59,851 bases of DNA from Skermanella aerolata KACC 11604 (GCF_000936425.1 NZ_AVFK01000039.1:1-59851), one strand, 5' to 3'. Counted from the first letter of the stretch, positions 17,130 through 28,539 are shown. Notes: generated by a model not told the origin, from the letters alone. Program-made: numbers and translations.

Positions 17130-17585
17130 ATGCGACGCATATCCCATTCTCCTATCCAAACTTATTGCAAGGATATTCCGAAAGGGGTAGCTTCCAACGA
17201 GAAGGTTTTTTTGGCTATGACCCCGAGGAACGACCTAGGTTCGGGACCGTCCAGCTTCGATCATGACGTGGCGACAAGCCTCGGATCAAGTTCGCGCGGA
17301 CCTCGTGCCACTCCTGACATCGAGTCAAGGGACGGTTTGCCCGAGAAGGTCATCGTGGAGAACGGCGCCATGTGCCCAGCGGTATTGGAAGCTGAAGTTC
17401 GTGATACGGAGAGCACGGAAGGCGTGCTTGGAGTCGAGCGACCTCGGCGTGCGCAGGTTCACGGCCTTTCCGCAGGTAAGTCGCCGGAAGCTTCTGGCGA
17501 GATTACTGGAGCAGACCTCAGATGGATCGCCAAGGATCTGCTGAGAACTTTGTTCGGGGACAATTCGCAAGTTGGCGCACGCTGA
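17130..17585 (+). pseudogene. Possible decayed transposase fragment
   Basis: A 151-codon frame contains GLPEKVIVENGAMC (about residues 70-83), which resembles the GLP-x-x-I-x-VDNG strand around the second catalytic Asp of IS3-type integrase domains, with the Asp changed to Glu. Sequence before and after it does not continue as a transposase in any one frame, so if this reading is right the element is old and broken. The flanks are AT-rich. The match is short; this could also be chance. Confidence 0.25.
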
Positions 17586-17742
17586 AACATCGGCTTACTT
17601 GCGTTCTCATTCCTGATGATCTTCAGCAACTTGGGCGACTTTTATCGCCCAAGCTGCTGCTTATTACGCATTCGCGTTGATTGAATTTCACATGCGATAT
17701 TTTAAATTCGAAGTGTGCTTGAGCGCTTCTGCTTACTGATGC

Positions 17743-18501
17743 ATGGCCATGCACGAAAAGATCCCGCTTAAAGACGCTGTTCATCGTCATGCCATGAGGG
17801 CATATGAAAAAACCTGTGCCGAAGGCGGTTCTGGAGCCGAAAACAGTCGGGTTTTTCGTCTGTTAATCCGGGAAACAGAAGCTCTTGTCAACCAGTGGGA
17901 AAGTTTGCTAAGCCGCCATCTGCATGAGATATCCTTCAAGCTCGAATACCGTAAGCTTGATACTCAACCCGCCCTACTTCTGGTATTAGGCCTGCCAGCA
18001 GCTTTTGAAGCGCTCGTCGCTTTGGGAGCCTTTCGGCGTACCAATTCAAAGTTGAAGTCTTGGGAAAATGCACGATTAACATCCAACATCCATCCTTTTG
18101 CATTGGCAATGATGGCCGAGAGCTTAGCGGGTATCTGGCATAAGGTTAGGTCGTCCGAACATGCCAAGTATGCCGTCGTTCGGAGGACGCTTCATCTTCC
18201 AGCGGAAGTTAATCTCGATATCTATGCTGCTGATGGTTCTCGTGGACAATCCTGGGCACGGGAGGTTGCCTCCCTTAGGAGAGAGTTTCTAGAACCCTCT
18301 GGATCTGGAAAACCGATCGGTGGTTCCAGTGCTGAAGCGTCTTCGTCGATGGAGTTGTTGTTGACTGCGGAAAGCACGCTCGCCGCATTACGTGATAAGG
18401 GACTTGACAAAGCACTTCTGTGTGCTTTGACGGATATGGAACCGCTGGCCTTGCTTTGCATGATGATACTGCTGAACCAAGCTAACGCTGGCAAGGACTG
18501 A
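17743..18501 (+). CDS. Orphan protein of unknown function in a low-GC island
   Basis: The 252-residue product is soluble, mostly helical by composition, and matches nothing I recognise. Its codon use is visibly less GC-rich than neighbours (many AT-ending codons), which fits horizontal origin together with the possible transposase remnant just upstream. A second ATG two codons downstream (17749) could be the start; neither has a strong ribosome site. It converges on the gene at 18720, with a 13-bp stem between. Confidence 0.55.
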   Translation: MAMHEKIPLKDAVHRHAMRAYEKTCAEGGSGAENSRVFRLLIRETEALVNQWESLLSRHLHEISFKLEYRKLDTQPALLLVLGLPAAFEALVALGAFRRTNSKLKSWENARLTSNIHPFALAMMAESLAGIWHKVRSSEHAKYAVVRRTLHLPAEVNLDIYAADGSRGQSWAREVASLRREFLEPSGSGKPIGGSSAEASSSMELLLTAESTLAALRDKGLDKALLCALTDMEPLALLCMMILLNQANAGKD

Positions 18502-18584
18502 CAGCTTCTGGTAACCCGGCCCATGAGTCGGCTATTTCCAAATCTCCCGCGCCGCTCAAAACAATATTGATCAGGGAAAATAAG

Positions 18585-18619
18585 TGCGGTTCTCTGACAA
18601 CCAAGGTCAGAGAACCGCA
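18585..18619 (-). terminator. Stem-loop ending the glyoxylate operon
   Basis: Perfect 13-base arms (TGCGGTTCTCTGA/TCAGAGAACCGCA) with a nine-base loop. On the minus strand it is followed by CTTATTTTCCC, so it fits the end of the leftward operon better than the rightward orphan gene. Confidence 0.6.
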
Positions 18620-18719
18620 GGGCTGATAGTGAAGTCAAAGCGACAGCCAACATAGACAATCTTGCCTGCTGATTGCCGCTTCGCTATCGCCAACCTATGT
18701 ACTACATGAGGTCCCCGCC

Positions 18720-19142
18720 TCAGCCGCCGTGAAACCCCTTCAGCCTCGGCTCGCCGCGTCCGATGTCTTTCGGGAAATCCGCAGTACGCGCCGTTTCGAT
18801 CACGCGGTCGATGAAGCCCCGGTATAGCTCCGACACGTCCACCGGATGCTCCTTGGCATGGACCGCCTTCGATGCGTCCGCTTCGCCCTTGTCGAACCAG
18901 TTGTTGTCGTCGTCACGCACCGAGTACAGAAACAGCGAGTCGTGGTTGTCATCGTCCTCGGCGACATTGTGCTGCGCCTTGGTGACCTTGAACGTTCCGT
19001 CGCCGTCGGGACCCGATACGATGCGCAGTCCGTGCATCACCATGGCCTTGCCGCGGGCGTTCTGGTTGGCATCGTGGACGAAGCTGTCCAGCGGGTAATA
19101 GCTTTCGATGGTGTCCCGCTGGTTGATGTTGACGCTCTGCAT
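18720..19142 (-). CDS. Acidic conserved-looking protein of unknown function
   Basis: The 140-residue product is rich in Asp, Asn and His, with AEDDDNHDSLFLYSVRDDDNNWFDKGEAD-type acidic stretches and no signal peptide or membrane segment. I do not recognise the family. It starts 48 bases behind the PPDK-like gene on the same strand, after GGAGACACGAAGCC, and a terminator-like stem follows, so it is the last gene of the gcl operon. The acidic clusters could bind a divalent metal, a guess from composition only. Confidence 0.65.
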   Translation of the reverse strand: MQSVNINQRDTIESYYPLDSFVHDANQNARGKAMVMHGLRIVSGPDGDGTFKVTKAQHNVAEDDDNHDSLFLYSVRDDDNNWFDKGEADASKAVHAKEHPVDVSELYRGFIDRVIETARTADFPKDIGRGEPRLKGFHGG

Positions 19143-19190
19143 TGGCTTCGTGTCTCCGATGTTATTCGTGTCGTTTCAAGGATCCGGTGC

Positions 19191-20896
19191 TCAGGCCGTC
19201 CTGCGGCCGTCCGGTTCGCACCCCAGCCATTTCAACTCGTCCGCCCAGCCGATCAGGACGGCGAGTTCGTCGGACAGCGCCGGCCGGATGGTCGGAACAA
19301 TGCCCAGGATCACCTCGCCGGTCGATCCGTCCAGCGTCACGGTATCGCTGGTCCCGACCGCCACGCCGCCGATGAACGCGCGCATGGCCCCGGCGTCGAT
19401 GATCAGTTCCGCGACGCCGACGACGCAGGCCTTGCCCATGCCGCGAGCCACCACGGCGGCGTGGCTGGTCATGCCGCCGCGCGCCGTCAGGATGCCGTGC
19501 GCGACGTGGATGCCGTGGATGTCCTCCGGGTCGGTTTCGGTCCGGCACAGGATGACGGCTTCACCCCGCGCCGCCCTGATCTGAGCATCAGCGACGGTGA
19601 AGGCGAGCCTGCCGGTCACCGCCCCTGGCGAGGCGGCCAGCCCGACCGCTAGCAGGGTGCGGGGAGCGTCCGGGTCGAGCACCGGCTGAAGCATATGGTC
19701 CAGGGCTTCCATATCGACCATATCGACGGCCTCTTCCGGCGTGACGACGCCTTCTTCCGCCAGATGGACGGCGATTCTGACCGCCGCCTGGGTCGTTCGC
19801 TTCCCGGAACGGGTCTGGAGCAGGTAGAGCCTGCCCTGCTGCACGGTGAACTCCAGGTCCTGCATGTCGCGCAGATGCGCTTCCAGCCGCCGCGCCACGT
19901 CCCGAAGCTGAGCGTGGACCGCCGGCATGACATGCTCCAGCGCACTCAGCGGCAGCGGCGTCCGGATGCCGGCGACCAGATCCTCCCCCTGCGCATCGGG
20001 CAGAAACTCGCCGAACAGCACGTTCTCTCCGGTCGAGGGGTCGCGGGTGAAGGCGACGCCGGTGCCGCTGTCGGCGCCCCGGTTGCCGAACACCATCGCC
20101 TGGATCGTCACCGCCGTCCCGCCGTGTTCGGGGATGCCGTGAAGGCGGCGGTAAAAGACGGCGCGCCGGTTGTTCCATGACCGGAACACGGCGCCGATCG
20201 CCTGCCAGAGCTGCTCGTGGACATCCTGCGGGAAAGGCCGCCCGACTTCGCGGACGATCATCTCCTGATACTCGCGGACCAGCACCCGGCAGTCGTCCGC
20301 CGTCAACTCGCTGTCCAGCCGGCAGCGGCGCCGCTGCTTGACCGCGTCCAGGATACGTTCGAAGCAGTCATGGTCGATGCCCATGACGACCGTGCCATAC
20401 ATCTGGATGAAGCGCCGGTAGGTCTCCCAGGCGAAGCGGCTGTCGCCGCTCCAGGCCGCCAGTCCCATGACCGTCACGTCGTTGAGGCCAAGGTTGAGGA
20501 CGGTGTCCATCATGCCCGGCATCGATACCGCCGCGCCCGACCGCACCGCGACCAGCAGCGGGGCAGCCGCACTGCCGAACCGGCCGCCGGTCAGCGCACC
20601 GACGCGCCGCAATGCGTGGGATACCTGGTCCTTCAGCCAATCGGGAGCTTGCCCGCCATCCTGGCGGAACTCCCGGCAGACCGGCGTGGACAGGGTGAAG
20701 CCCGGCGGTACCGGCAGGCCGAGCCGGCTCATCCCGGCAAGCCCAGCCCCCTTGCCGCCCAGCAGATCGACCGGATCGATCCCCGGCGGCAGGGCATCCG
20801 CCGTGCCGCCGCCGAAGCCGAATACCCGGCAGGGTGCCGCTTCGACGATTTCGGGCGTAAGTTCCGCCGCACGCTCCGCCGGGGCCTTGGACGGCA

Positions 20897-20897
<1 letters not shown>
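19191..20897 (-). CDS. PPDK-like protein without the PEP-binding barrel
   Basis: The 568-residue product carries the pyruvate phosphate dikinase nucleotide-binding domain (LLGGKGAGLAGMSRLGLPVPPGF near residue 50; VRSGAAVSMPGMMDTVLNLG near 120) and the mobile phospho-histidine domain (GGMTSHAAVVARGMGKACVVG near 475). It ends about 70 residues later, whereas full PPDK runs to about 880 residues with a C-terminal PEP/pyruvate TIM barrel. The frame ends cleanly at a TGA with no barrel sequence downstream, so this looks like a true short form. Its start overlaps the pyruvate kinase stop by one base (TGATG). It may phosphorylate its own His from ATP and pass the phosphoryl group to an unknown acceptor. 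Confidence 0.8.
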
Positions 20898-22375
<1,478 letters not shown>

Positions 22376-22394
22376 GACATCACTTGCGGTTGGG

Positions 22395-23297
22395 TCAGTC
22401 GTCGCCGCCGGGCGCGGTCTGGCCGATTTCGAAATTGCCCATGACTTCAAGGATGCGCAGCAGGCCGGAGTGGTCCCATTGCGCTCCGCCCTGGGCGGCG
22501 CAGGCGTTGAAGAGCTGCTGCGTGCTGGCGGTATTGGGCAGCGACAGGTTGAGCGACTTGGCGCCCGCAAGTGCGAGGTTGAGGTCCTTCTGGTGCAGCT
22601 CGATCCGGAACCCCGGATTGAAGTTGCGCTTGATCATCCGCTCGCCATGCACTTCCAGGATGCGCGACGACGCGAAGCCGCCCATCAGCGCCTGACGGAC
22701 GCGGGCCGGGTCCGCTCCGGCTTTGGCGGCGAACAGCAGGGCTTCCGCGACCGCTTCGATGGTCAGCGCCACGATGATCTGGTTGGCGACCTTGGTGGTC
22801 TGCCCGTCGCCGTTGCCGCCGACTAGGGTGATGTTCTTGCCCATCTTCTCGAACAGCGGCTTGACCTTCTCGAACGCCGCCTCGGGTCCGCCGACCATGA
22901 TGGTCAGCGACGCCGCCTTGGCGCCGACATCGCCGCCGGAAACCGGCGCGTCCAGGTAGTCGCAGCCGAGCTTGTTGATTTCGGAAGCGAAGCGCTTCGT
23001 CTCGATCGGAGCGATCGAGCTCATGTCGACGACGGTCTTGCCCTTGGACAGACCCTGGGCGACGCCGTTCTCGCCGAACAGCGCTGCTTCGACATGGGGA
23101 GTATCGGGGACCATCGTGATGATGATGTCGGCCTTCTCGGCCACTTCCTTGCCGGACTTGCAGGCGGTGCCGCCCTTTCCGGTCAGTTCGTCGGGGACGG
23201 GCTGGATGTCGTACAGGTACAGTTCATGCCCGGCGTCGATCAAATGACCCGCCATCGGCCGACCCATAATGCCAAGCCCGATGAAACCTACTTTCAT
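22395..23297 (-). CDS. glxR: 2-hydroxy-3-oxopropionate (tartronate semialdehyde) reductase
   Basis: The 300-residue product is a beta-hydroxyacid dehydrogenase. It begins with the NAD(P) site KVGFIGLGIMGRPMAGHL, has the substrate motif DAPVSGGDVGAKAASL near residue 118 and the catalytic Lys in GDGQTTKVANQIIV near residue 170. It reduces tartronate semialdehyde to glycerate. Position behind gcl and hyi supports this over the related 3-hydroxyisobutyrate dehydrogenase. A modular inverted repeat lies in the gap before it. Confidence 0.92.
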   Translation of the reverse strand: MKVGFIGLGIMGRPMAGHLIDAGHELYLYDIQPVPDELTGKGGTACKSGKEVAEKADIIITMVPDTPHVEAALFGENGVAQGLSKGKTVVDMSSIAPIETKRFASEINKLGCDYLDAPVSGGDVGAKAASLTIMVGGPEAAFEKVKPLFEKMGKNITLVGGNGDGQTTKVANQIIVALTIEAVAEALLFAAKAGADPARVRQALMGGFASSRILEVHGERMIKRNFNPGFRIELHQKDLNLALAGAKSLNLSLPNTASTQQLFNACAAQGGAQWDHSGLLRILEVMGNFEIGQTAPGGDD

Positions 23298-23386
23298 TTT
23301 TCGCTCCCTCCGTGAAATGTTTATACCCGACGAATGTCGGTTTGTCGCGCTGGATTGACTTGGTATTCGACGTGTTGCGGGCGTTT

Positions 23387-23445
23387 TGTTGGGCCACGGC
23401 CTAACCTACAAAGCAGGAGCCCGTAGGTTGGGCCGTGGCCCAACA
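23387..23445. repeat. Modular inverted repeat, copy C, inside the gcl operon
   Basis: The type 1 inner module with 23-base arms (one mismatch, GGCCTAACC in the left arm) and loop AAAGCAGGAGCCC. It sits between hyi and glxR in an otherwise tight operon, where it may act on message stability or partial termination. Confidence 0.9.
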
Positions 23446-23463
23446 ACACTCGACGCGTCTTCC

Positions 23464-24237
23464 TCACCCCTTGGTGAACCAGCCCAGGCCTTCTTCGGTC
23501 TTGGTCTTCGGCTTGTACTCGCAGCCGATCCAGCCGTCGTAGCCGATCCGGTCGAAGTGGCCGAACAGGAAGGGGTAGTTGATTTCACCCGTACCCGGCT
23601 CGTTGCGGCCCGGATTGTCGGCAAGCTGGATATGCGCGATCCGCGACAGGTTCTTCTCGACCGTGCGGGCGAGATCGCCTTCCATGATCTGCATGTGATA
23701 GACGTCGTACTGGACGAATATGTTGTCCGAGCCGGTCTGGTCGATCAGGTCGATCGCCTGCTTGGTCCGGGTCAGGTAGAAGCCCGGAATGTCGATGGTG
23801 TTGATCGGCTCGATCAGCAGCTTGATATCGTGCTTCTTCAGCTCGTCGGCGGCGTATTTGATGTTGCCGACGAAGGTGTCGTGCAACTTGGTCTGCTCTA
23901 CCCCGGCCGGCACGATGCCGGCAAGGCAGTTGACCAGCGGGCACTTCAGCGCGGTCGCGTACTCGATCGCCTTGCCGACGCCGTCGCGGAACTCTCCGAC
24001 ACGGTCCGGCATGCAGGCGATGCCGCGCTCGCCCGCACCCCAGTCGCCGGCCGGCAGATTGTGGAGCACCTGCTTCAGGTCGTTGGCCTGAAGCCGCTGG
24101 ACCAGATCCTCCACCTTGTAGGGATAGGGGAACAGGTACTCGACGCCCCAGAAGCCGGCCTTGGCGGCCCGCTCGAACCGGTCGAGAAAATCGTACTCGG
24201 TGAACAGCATCGTCAGATTGGCCGCGAATTTCGGCAT
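23464..24237 (-). CDS. hyi: Hydroxypyruvate isomerase
   Basis: The 257-residue TIM-barrel protein starts MPKFAANLTMLFTEYDFLDRF, a hallmark of Hyi, and carries Glu in LLIEPINT, Asp and His in YDVYHMQIMEGDL, and Glu in IGCEYKP as metal and acid/base ligands. It interconverts hydroxypyruvate and tartronate semialdehyde. It lies 32 bases behind gcl on the same strand, as in E. coli and many alphaproteobacteria. Confidence 0.93.
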   Translation of the reverse strand: MPKFAANLTMLFTEYDFLDRFERAAKAGFWGVEYLFPYPYKVEDLVQRLQANDLKQVLHNLPAGDWGAGERGIACMPDRVGEFRDGVGKAIEYATALKCPLVNCLAGIVPAGVEQTKLHDTFVGNIKYAADELKKHDIKLLIEPINTIDIPGFYLTRTKQAIDLIDQTGSDNIFVQYDVYHMQIMEGDLARTVEKNLSRIAHIQLADNPGRNEPGTGEINYPFLFGHFDRIGYDGWIGCEYKPKTKTEEGLGWFTKG

Positions 24238-24269
24238 GATGCTTCCTCCCTTTTCTTCGATACTTCGTT

Positions 24270-26039
24270 TCAGACCAACACGCGGTGAGGCTGCTGCTCC
24301 GGGAGGTCGAGGATTTCCTCGAACTCCGTGACGTTGTCAATCTCGGTGCCCATGGCGATGTTGGTAACCCGCTCCAGGATGATCTCGACGACGACCGGGA
24401 CCTGGTACTGCGCCATCAGCTCGTCCGCCTTGGCGAAGGCGGCCTGGATCTCGCCGGGATCGGTGACGCGGATGGCCTTGCAGCCGAAGCCCTCGGCGAC
24501 CGCGACATGGTCGACGCCATAGCCGTTCAGCTCCGGCGCGTTGATGTTCTCGAACGAGAGCTGGACCTGGAAGTCCATCTGGAAGCCGCGCTGCGACTGC
24601 CGGATCAGCCCGAGATACGAGTTGTTGACGACGACGTGGATGTAGGGGAGCTTGAACTGGGCGCCGACCGCCAGTTCCTCGATCAGGAACTGGAAATCGT
24701 AGTCGCCGGACAGCGCCACGATGCGGCGCTTCGGGTCGGCCGCCCGAATGCCCAGTGCCGCCGGCAGCGTCCAGCCGAGCGGACCGGCCTGACCGGCATT
24801 GATCCAGCGGCGCGGCTTGTAGACATGGAGGAACTGGGCGCCCGCGATCTGCGACAGGCCGATGACGCTGACGTAGCAGGTGTCCTCGCCGAACGCCCGG
24901 TTCATCTCTTCATAGACGCGCTGCGGCTTGATCGGCTTGTTGTCGAAGTCGGTGCGGCGGTGCATGGTCCGCTTCCGAACCCCGCATTCATCGCTCCAAG
25001 CCGAACGGTCCTTCAGCTTGCCGGCGGCCTTCCACTCCTTCGCCACCTCGACGAACAGGTTCAGCGCGGCGCCGGCGTCCGACACGATGCCGAAGTCCGG
25101 CATGAAGACGCGGCCGATCTGGGTCGGTTCGATATCGATATGGACGAACTTGCGGTCCTTGGTATAGACGCCGACCGAGCCGGTGTGCCGGTTGGCCCAG
25201 CGGTTGCCGATGCCGAGCACGAAATCCGACTTCAGCATCGTCGCGTTGCCGTAGCGGTGCGACGTCTGCAAGCCGACCATGCCGGCCATCAGCGGATGGT
25301 CGTCGGGGATGGAGCCCCAGCCCATCAGCGTCGGGATGACCGGAACGCCGGTGATCTCGGCGAACTCGACAAGCTGCGCCGACGCATCGGCATTGATGAC
25401 GCCGCCGCCGGAAACGATCAGCGGACGCTCCGCCTCGTTCAGCATCGTCAACGCTTTTTCGATCTGCGCGCGGGTCGCGGCGGGCTTGTAGGCCGGCAGC
25501 GGCTGGTAAGTGTCGATGTCGAACTCGATCTCCGCCATCTGGACGTCGAACGGCAGGTCGATCAGCACGGGGCCGGGACGGCCCGAGCGCATGATGTGGA
25601 AAGCCTGCTGAAAGACGAACGGGACCTGCGCCGGCTCCAGCACGGTGGTCGCCCACTTGGTCACCGGCTTGGCGATGCTGGGAATATCGACCGCCTGGAA
25701 GTCTTCCTTGTGCAGCCGGGCACGGGGAGCCTGACCGGTGATGCAGAGGATCGGAATGCTGTCGGCCTGGGCCGAGTACAGGCCGGTGATCATGTCGGTG
25801 CCGGCCGGGCCGGAGGTGCCGACGCAGACGCCGATATTGCCGGCTTCGGCGCGGGTGTAGCCTTCAGCCATGTGCGAGGCGCCCTCGACGTGGCGCGCAA
25901 GGATGTGGCCGATCCTGCCGTTGCGCTGCAAGGCGGAGTAGAACGGGTTGATCGCGGCTCCGGGGACTCCGAAGCAGACCGAGACCCCTTCCTTTTCGAG
26001 AACGTGAACCGCGGCTTCGATCGCTGTCATCTTGGGCAT
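24270..26039 (-). CDS. gcl: Glyoxylate carboligase
   Basis: The 589-residue thiamine-diphosphate enzyme joins two glyoxylate molecules to tartronate semialdehyde with CO2 release. Start [31 protein letters not shown] and the cofactor region [34 protein letters not shown] are diagnostic. Gcl is unusual in having Val where other ThDP enzymes have the activating Glu, and here the site indeed reads [10 protein letters not shown]. Start 26039 follows GGGAGGGTAACAAC. It leads the leftward operon gcl-hyi-glxR-pyk-PPDK-like-18720 gene. Confidence 0.95.
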   Translation of the reverse strand: MPKMTAIEAAVHVLEKEGVSVCFGVPGAAINPFYSALQRNGRIGHILARHVEGASHMAEGYTRAEAGNIGVCVGTSGPAGTDMITGLYSAQADSIPILCITGQAPRARLHKEDFQAVDIPSIAKPVTKWATTVLEPAQVPFVFQQAFHIMRSGRPGPVLIDLPFDVQMAEIEFDIDTYQPLPAYKPAATRAQIEKALTMLNEAERPLIVSGGGVINADASAQLVEFAEITGVPVIPTLMGWGSIPDDHPLMAGMVGLQTSHRYGNATMLKSDFVLGIGNRWANRHTGSVGVYTKDRKFVHIDIEPTQIGRVFMPDFGIVSDAGAALNLFVEVAKEWKAAGKLKDRSAWSDECGVRKRTMHRRTDFDNKPIKPQRVYEEMNRAFGEDTCYVSVIGLSQIAGAQFLHVYKPRRWINAGQAGPLGWTLPAALGIRAADPKRRIVALSGDYDFQFLIEELAVGAQFKLPYIHVVVNNSYLGLIRQSQRGFQMDFQVQLSFENINAPELNGYGVDHVAVAEGFGCKAIRVTDPGEIQAAFAKADELMAQYQVPVVVEIILERVTNIAMGTEIDNVTEFEEILDLPEQQPHRVLV

Positions 26040-26304
26040 TGTTGTTACCCTCCCTAGGATCGGTTTTTGTATCCTGTATGCCAGCACCTAAACACCGATC
26101 CGGGGGAGCATCAACAGCTTTGGATTCCTTTTTCACGATACGGAATTTTGCTGCGACGCGGTTCGAGCGGAGCACGGTTCGGCGATTTGCGGGCGGACGC
26201 TCCTAAGATCTCTTATTGTGCAAAGCGTTCCAGCTCAGCGGCTTGAGGAATTGCGCCCCCTGCTTCGCCTGTGATCTGATCGAGCATTCGGCCTCTGCAC
26301 AGAC

Positions 26305-26341
26305 AAAAGCCTGCGTCACGATCTTGTGACGCAGGCTTTTT
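26305..26341 (-). terminator. Bidirectional Rho-independent terminator
   Basis: Fifteen-base perfect arms (AAAAGCCTGCGTCAC/GTGACGCAGGCTTTT), loop GATCTT. Having A and T ends, it works on both strands; with genes only leftward around it, it ends the transcript of the TRAP binding-protein gene. Confidence 0.85.
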
Positions 26342-26370
26342 CATGTCCGGCCTCGACAAGTCGAAGCTTA

Positions 26371-26505
26371 TATCAGGGGCCGAAGACATTGATCCCTGTG
26401 GACAGCGCTTGTTGGGCCACGGCCCAACCTACAGGCTCCTGCTTCGTAGGTTGGGCCGTGGCCCAACATTCCGTAGCGCCGGTCAAACTCGTCGGCTCCT
26501 GGTCT
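26371..26505. repeat. Modular nested inverted repeat, copy D (inner plus outer arms)
   Basis: Inner type 1 module at 26410-26468 with perfect 23-base arms and loop AGGCTCCTGCTTC, the reverse complement of the loop in copy A. It is enclosed by outer arms: left TATCAGGGGCCGAAGACATT, right AACTCGTCGGCTCCTGGTCT. Compared with copy E at 32710 the whole 135-base unit is inverted: its left outer arm equals E's right and vice versa. It ends exactly at the TRAP gene stop codon. Confidence 0.88.
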
Positions 26506-27536
26506 TACTTCGCAGCGAGCTGCGACCGCGCCTTGTCGATCTCCGCGAAGATTTCCTTCACCAGATCGGCGCCGACTTCCTGGGTGTACTTGTCGGTGAC
26601 CGGCTGGAGATGCTGGCGCATCCGTGCGCGCTCTTCCTTGCTCATGTCGGTCACGACCATGCCCTTGGCCTGGACCGCCTTCAGCATCTCGACCTCGCGC
26701 TGGCGGTTCAGTTCGCGCTGGTACGGAGTCGCTTCCTTGGCCGCGTCGGTCAGGATCTGCCGCTCGTCGGCGGACAGCTTGTCCCAGGTCTTCTTGCTGA
26801 ACAGGACCACCAGCGGGTCATAGACGTGATGCGTCGTGGTCAGGTATTTCTGCACTTCGTCGAACTTGGCCGTTTCGATGGTCGGCAGCGCCGTTTCCTG
26901 TCCGTCAACGGCCTTCTGCTCCAGAGCGGTGTAAAGCTCGGTGAAGGGCATCGGCACGGCGTTGGCGCCGACGCCGTTGAAGATGTCGACGAAGATTGGG
27001 ATCTGAATCACGCGGATCTTGAGACCCTGCATGTCTTCCCACTTGGTGATCGGGTGCTTGCTGTTGGTCGTGTCGCGGTAGCCGTGCTCCCAGTAGCCAA
27101 GCCCGACCAGACCTTTCTCGGGAAGCTTTTCCAGCAGCTTGGTCCCGACCGGACCGTCGACCACGGCGTCGGCCACACGCACGTCGTCGAACATCAGCGG
27201 CAGGTAGAAGACGCCGTATTCCTTGATCATGGTGGAGAGAAGGCCGGTGCTGACGACCGTCATGTCGATCGTGCCGCCCTGGAGCGAGGAGATCACCTGG
27301 GCATCGCCTCCCAGCGTGCCGCCGGGGAAGATCTTGCTCTTCATCTTACCGCCGCTCTTCTCGGCGACGATGTCGGCGAACTTCTGTGCCCCCATGCTGA
27401 AGGGATGTTCCTTGACCTGCACCACCGCGATCTTGAACGAGTGGCTGCCGATTTCGGCGGCCAAGGCCACACCGGCGGTCATCATCAGGCCAGCGGCCAT
27501 CAGCGGGGCCAGAGCCCGTTTGAACATCATTTTCAT
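26505..27536 (-). CDS. TRAP transporter solute-binding protein (DctP type), orphan
   Basis: The 343-residue product has a signal peptide (KRALAPLMAAGLMMTAGVALA, cut near residue 27) and the DctP fold: EHPFSMGAQKFADIVAEKSGGKMK, LGGDAQVISSLQGGTIDMTVVST, and the specificity strand GLKIRVIQIPIFVDIFNGVGANAVPMPFTELYTAL with the conserved carboxylate-binding Arg. It should deliver an organic acid to a TRAP channel, but no DctQ/DctM genes are adjacent. The divergent GntR-type gene at 27680 probably controls it. Confidence 0.88.
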   Translation of the reverse strand: MKMMFKRALAPLMAAGLMMTAGVALAAEIGSHSFKIAVVQVKEHPFSMGAQKFADIVAEKSGGKMKSKIFPGGTLGGDAQVISSLQGGTIDMTVVSTGLLSTMIKEYGVFYLPLMFDDVRVADAVVDGPVGTKLLEKLPEKGLVGLGYWEHGYRDTTNSKHPITKWEDMQGLKIRVIQIPIFVDIFNGVGANAVPMPFTELYTALEQKAVDGQETALPTIETAKFDEVQKYLTTTHHVYDPLVVLFSKKTWDKLSADERQILTDAAKEATPYQRELNRQREVEMLKAVQAKGMVVTDMSKEERARMRQHLQPVTDKYTQEVGADLVKEIFAEIDKARSQLAAK

Positions 27537-27606
27537 GCGTTTCCCTCTCCCCTTATTTCGACCACCGCGATTTCCCTTCCGGAACTTCTCGCGGCGATCT
27601 GATATC

Positions 27607-27616
27607 TGTGATCACA
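27607..27616. promoter_or_regulatory. Possible GntR/FadR-type operator
   Basis: TGTGATCACA, a perfect 10-base palindrome, lies in the divergent gap between the TRAP binding protein and the GntR regulator, 64 bases before the latter. Spacing GT-N4-AC resembles FadR-subfamily sites but differs from the usual GT-N3-AC, so assignment is tentative. Confidence 0.4.
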
Positions 27617-27679
27617 CTTGCATCAGACCTGACGGAGTGTCAAGCTGGATTCTCGAGACCAGCCACCGGAGAGAACCCC

Positions 27680-28396
27680 ATGCCCCCCGTCAACGGCGCT
27701 CCCGCTTCGGGACTTGCCAGCCTTGAGCGCATCGACCGGGAAACGGTTTCCGGGCGGGTCTACCGCGACCTCCGCGAGCTTCTGATCAGCGGGGAAATCT
27801 CACCCGGCGAGAAGCTGGCGCTCCGCTCGGTCGCCGCGGCACTGGGCACCAGCCTGATGCCGGTGCGCGACGCCGTGGCGCGGTTGGCGGCGGAGCAGGC
27901 GGTGGAGGTCATGCCCAACCGCACCGTCCGGGTGCCGGTGATGACGCGCGGCCGGTTCGAGGAGTTGCGGACGATCCGCCTGATGCTGGAAGGCCACTGC
28001 ACCGAAGTGGCGGCGGCCCACGCCACGCCCCAGGACCTGACGCGGATCCGCGAGCTACACGCCGACTTCACGGCGGAACACGACATGGACGACCCCGATG
28101 CCGGCCGCCTGATCCGCCTGAACAAGGAATTCCACTTCGCCGTCTACAAGGCGTCGCGGATGCCGGTCGCCCTCCAGATGATCGAGGGGCTGTGGCTGCA
28201 AATCGGCCCGGTCCTCAACTTCGACCTGCGGACGAAGTCGGAACGCCTGTCCCGCCGCGTTGCGGTCGGCCACCATACCGAGCTGCTGGCGGCGCTGGAA
28301 CGCCGCGACGGTCCCGCTGCCCGCAAGGCATTGTCCGAGGACATCGTCAGCGCCGGTGACTTCATCCTGAGCCGGAATGTTTTGCCGGTGACGTGA
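27680..28396 (+). CDS. GntR-family regulator, FCD type
   Basis: The 238-residue protein has an N-terminal winged helix-turn-helix (VYRDLRELLISGEISPGEKL, RSVAAALGTSLMPVRDAVARL, residues 20-75) and an all-helical FCD effector domain with metal-ligand-like residues in NKEFHFAVY and GHHTELLAAL. FCD regulators usually sense organic acids. Start 27680 follows GGAGAG; the open frame extends 24 codons upstream without family sequence. Divergence from the TRAP binding protein suggests local control, possibly also of gcl. Confidence 0.85.
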   Translation: MPPVNGAPASGLASLERIDRETVSGRVYRDLRELLISGEISPGEKLALRSVAAALGTSLMPVRDAVARLAAEQAVEVMPNRTVRVPVMTRGRFEELRTIRLMLEGHCTEVAAAHATPQDLTRIRELHADFTAEHDMDDPDAGRLIRLNKEFHFAVYKASRMPVALQMIEGLWLQIGPVLNFDLRTKSERLSRRVAVGHHTELLAALERRDGPAARKALSEDIVSAGDFILSRNVLPVT

Positions 28397-28539
28397 TGCT
28401 TGTTCGGCGGAGACGTGAAATTTCCGAAGGGTGAACAACCTGGGCTGATTTGCCGCAGTTTTACATAATTGCGGTTAATCAGATTACAGGAAGATGTCAG
28501 CCAGAAGAAGGCACCTTTCTCATAGATTGCGGTGCTGCG

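Noticed and set aside
24285-26057. 590-codon frame opposite gcl
   Set aside because: Antisense shadow of a GC-rich gene; composition is rich in Arg/Asp/Leu without any fold-like pattern, and gcl is certain.
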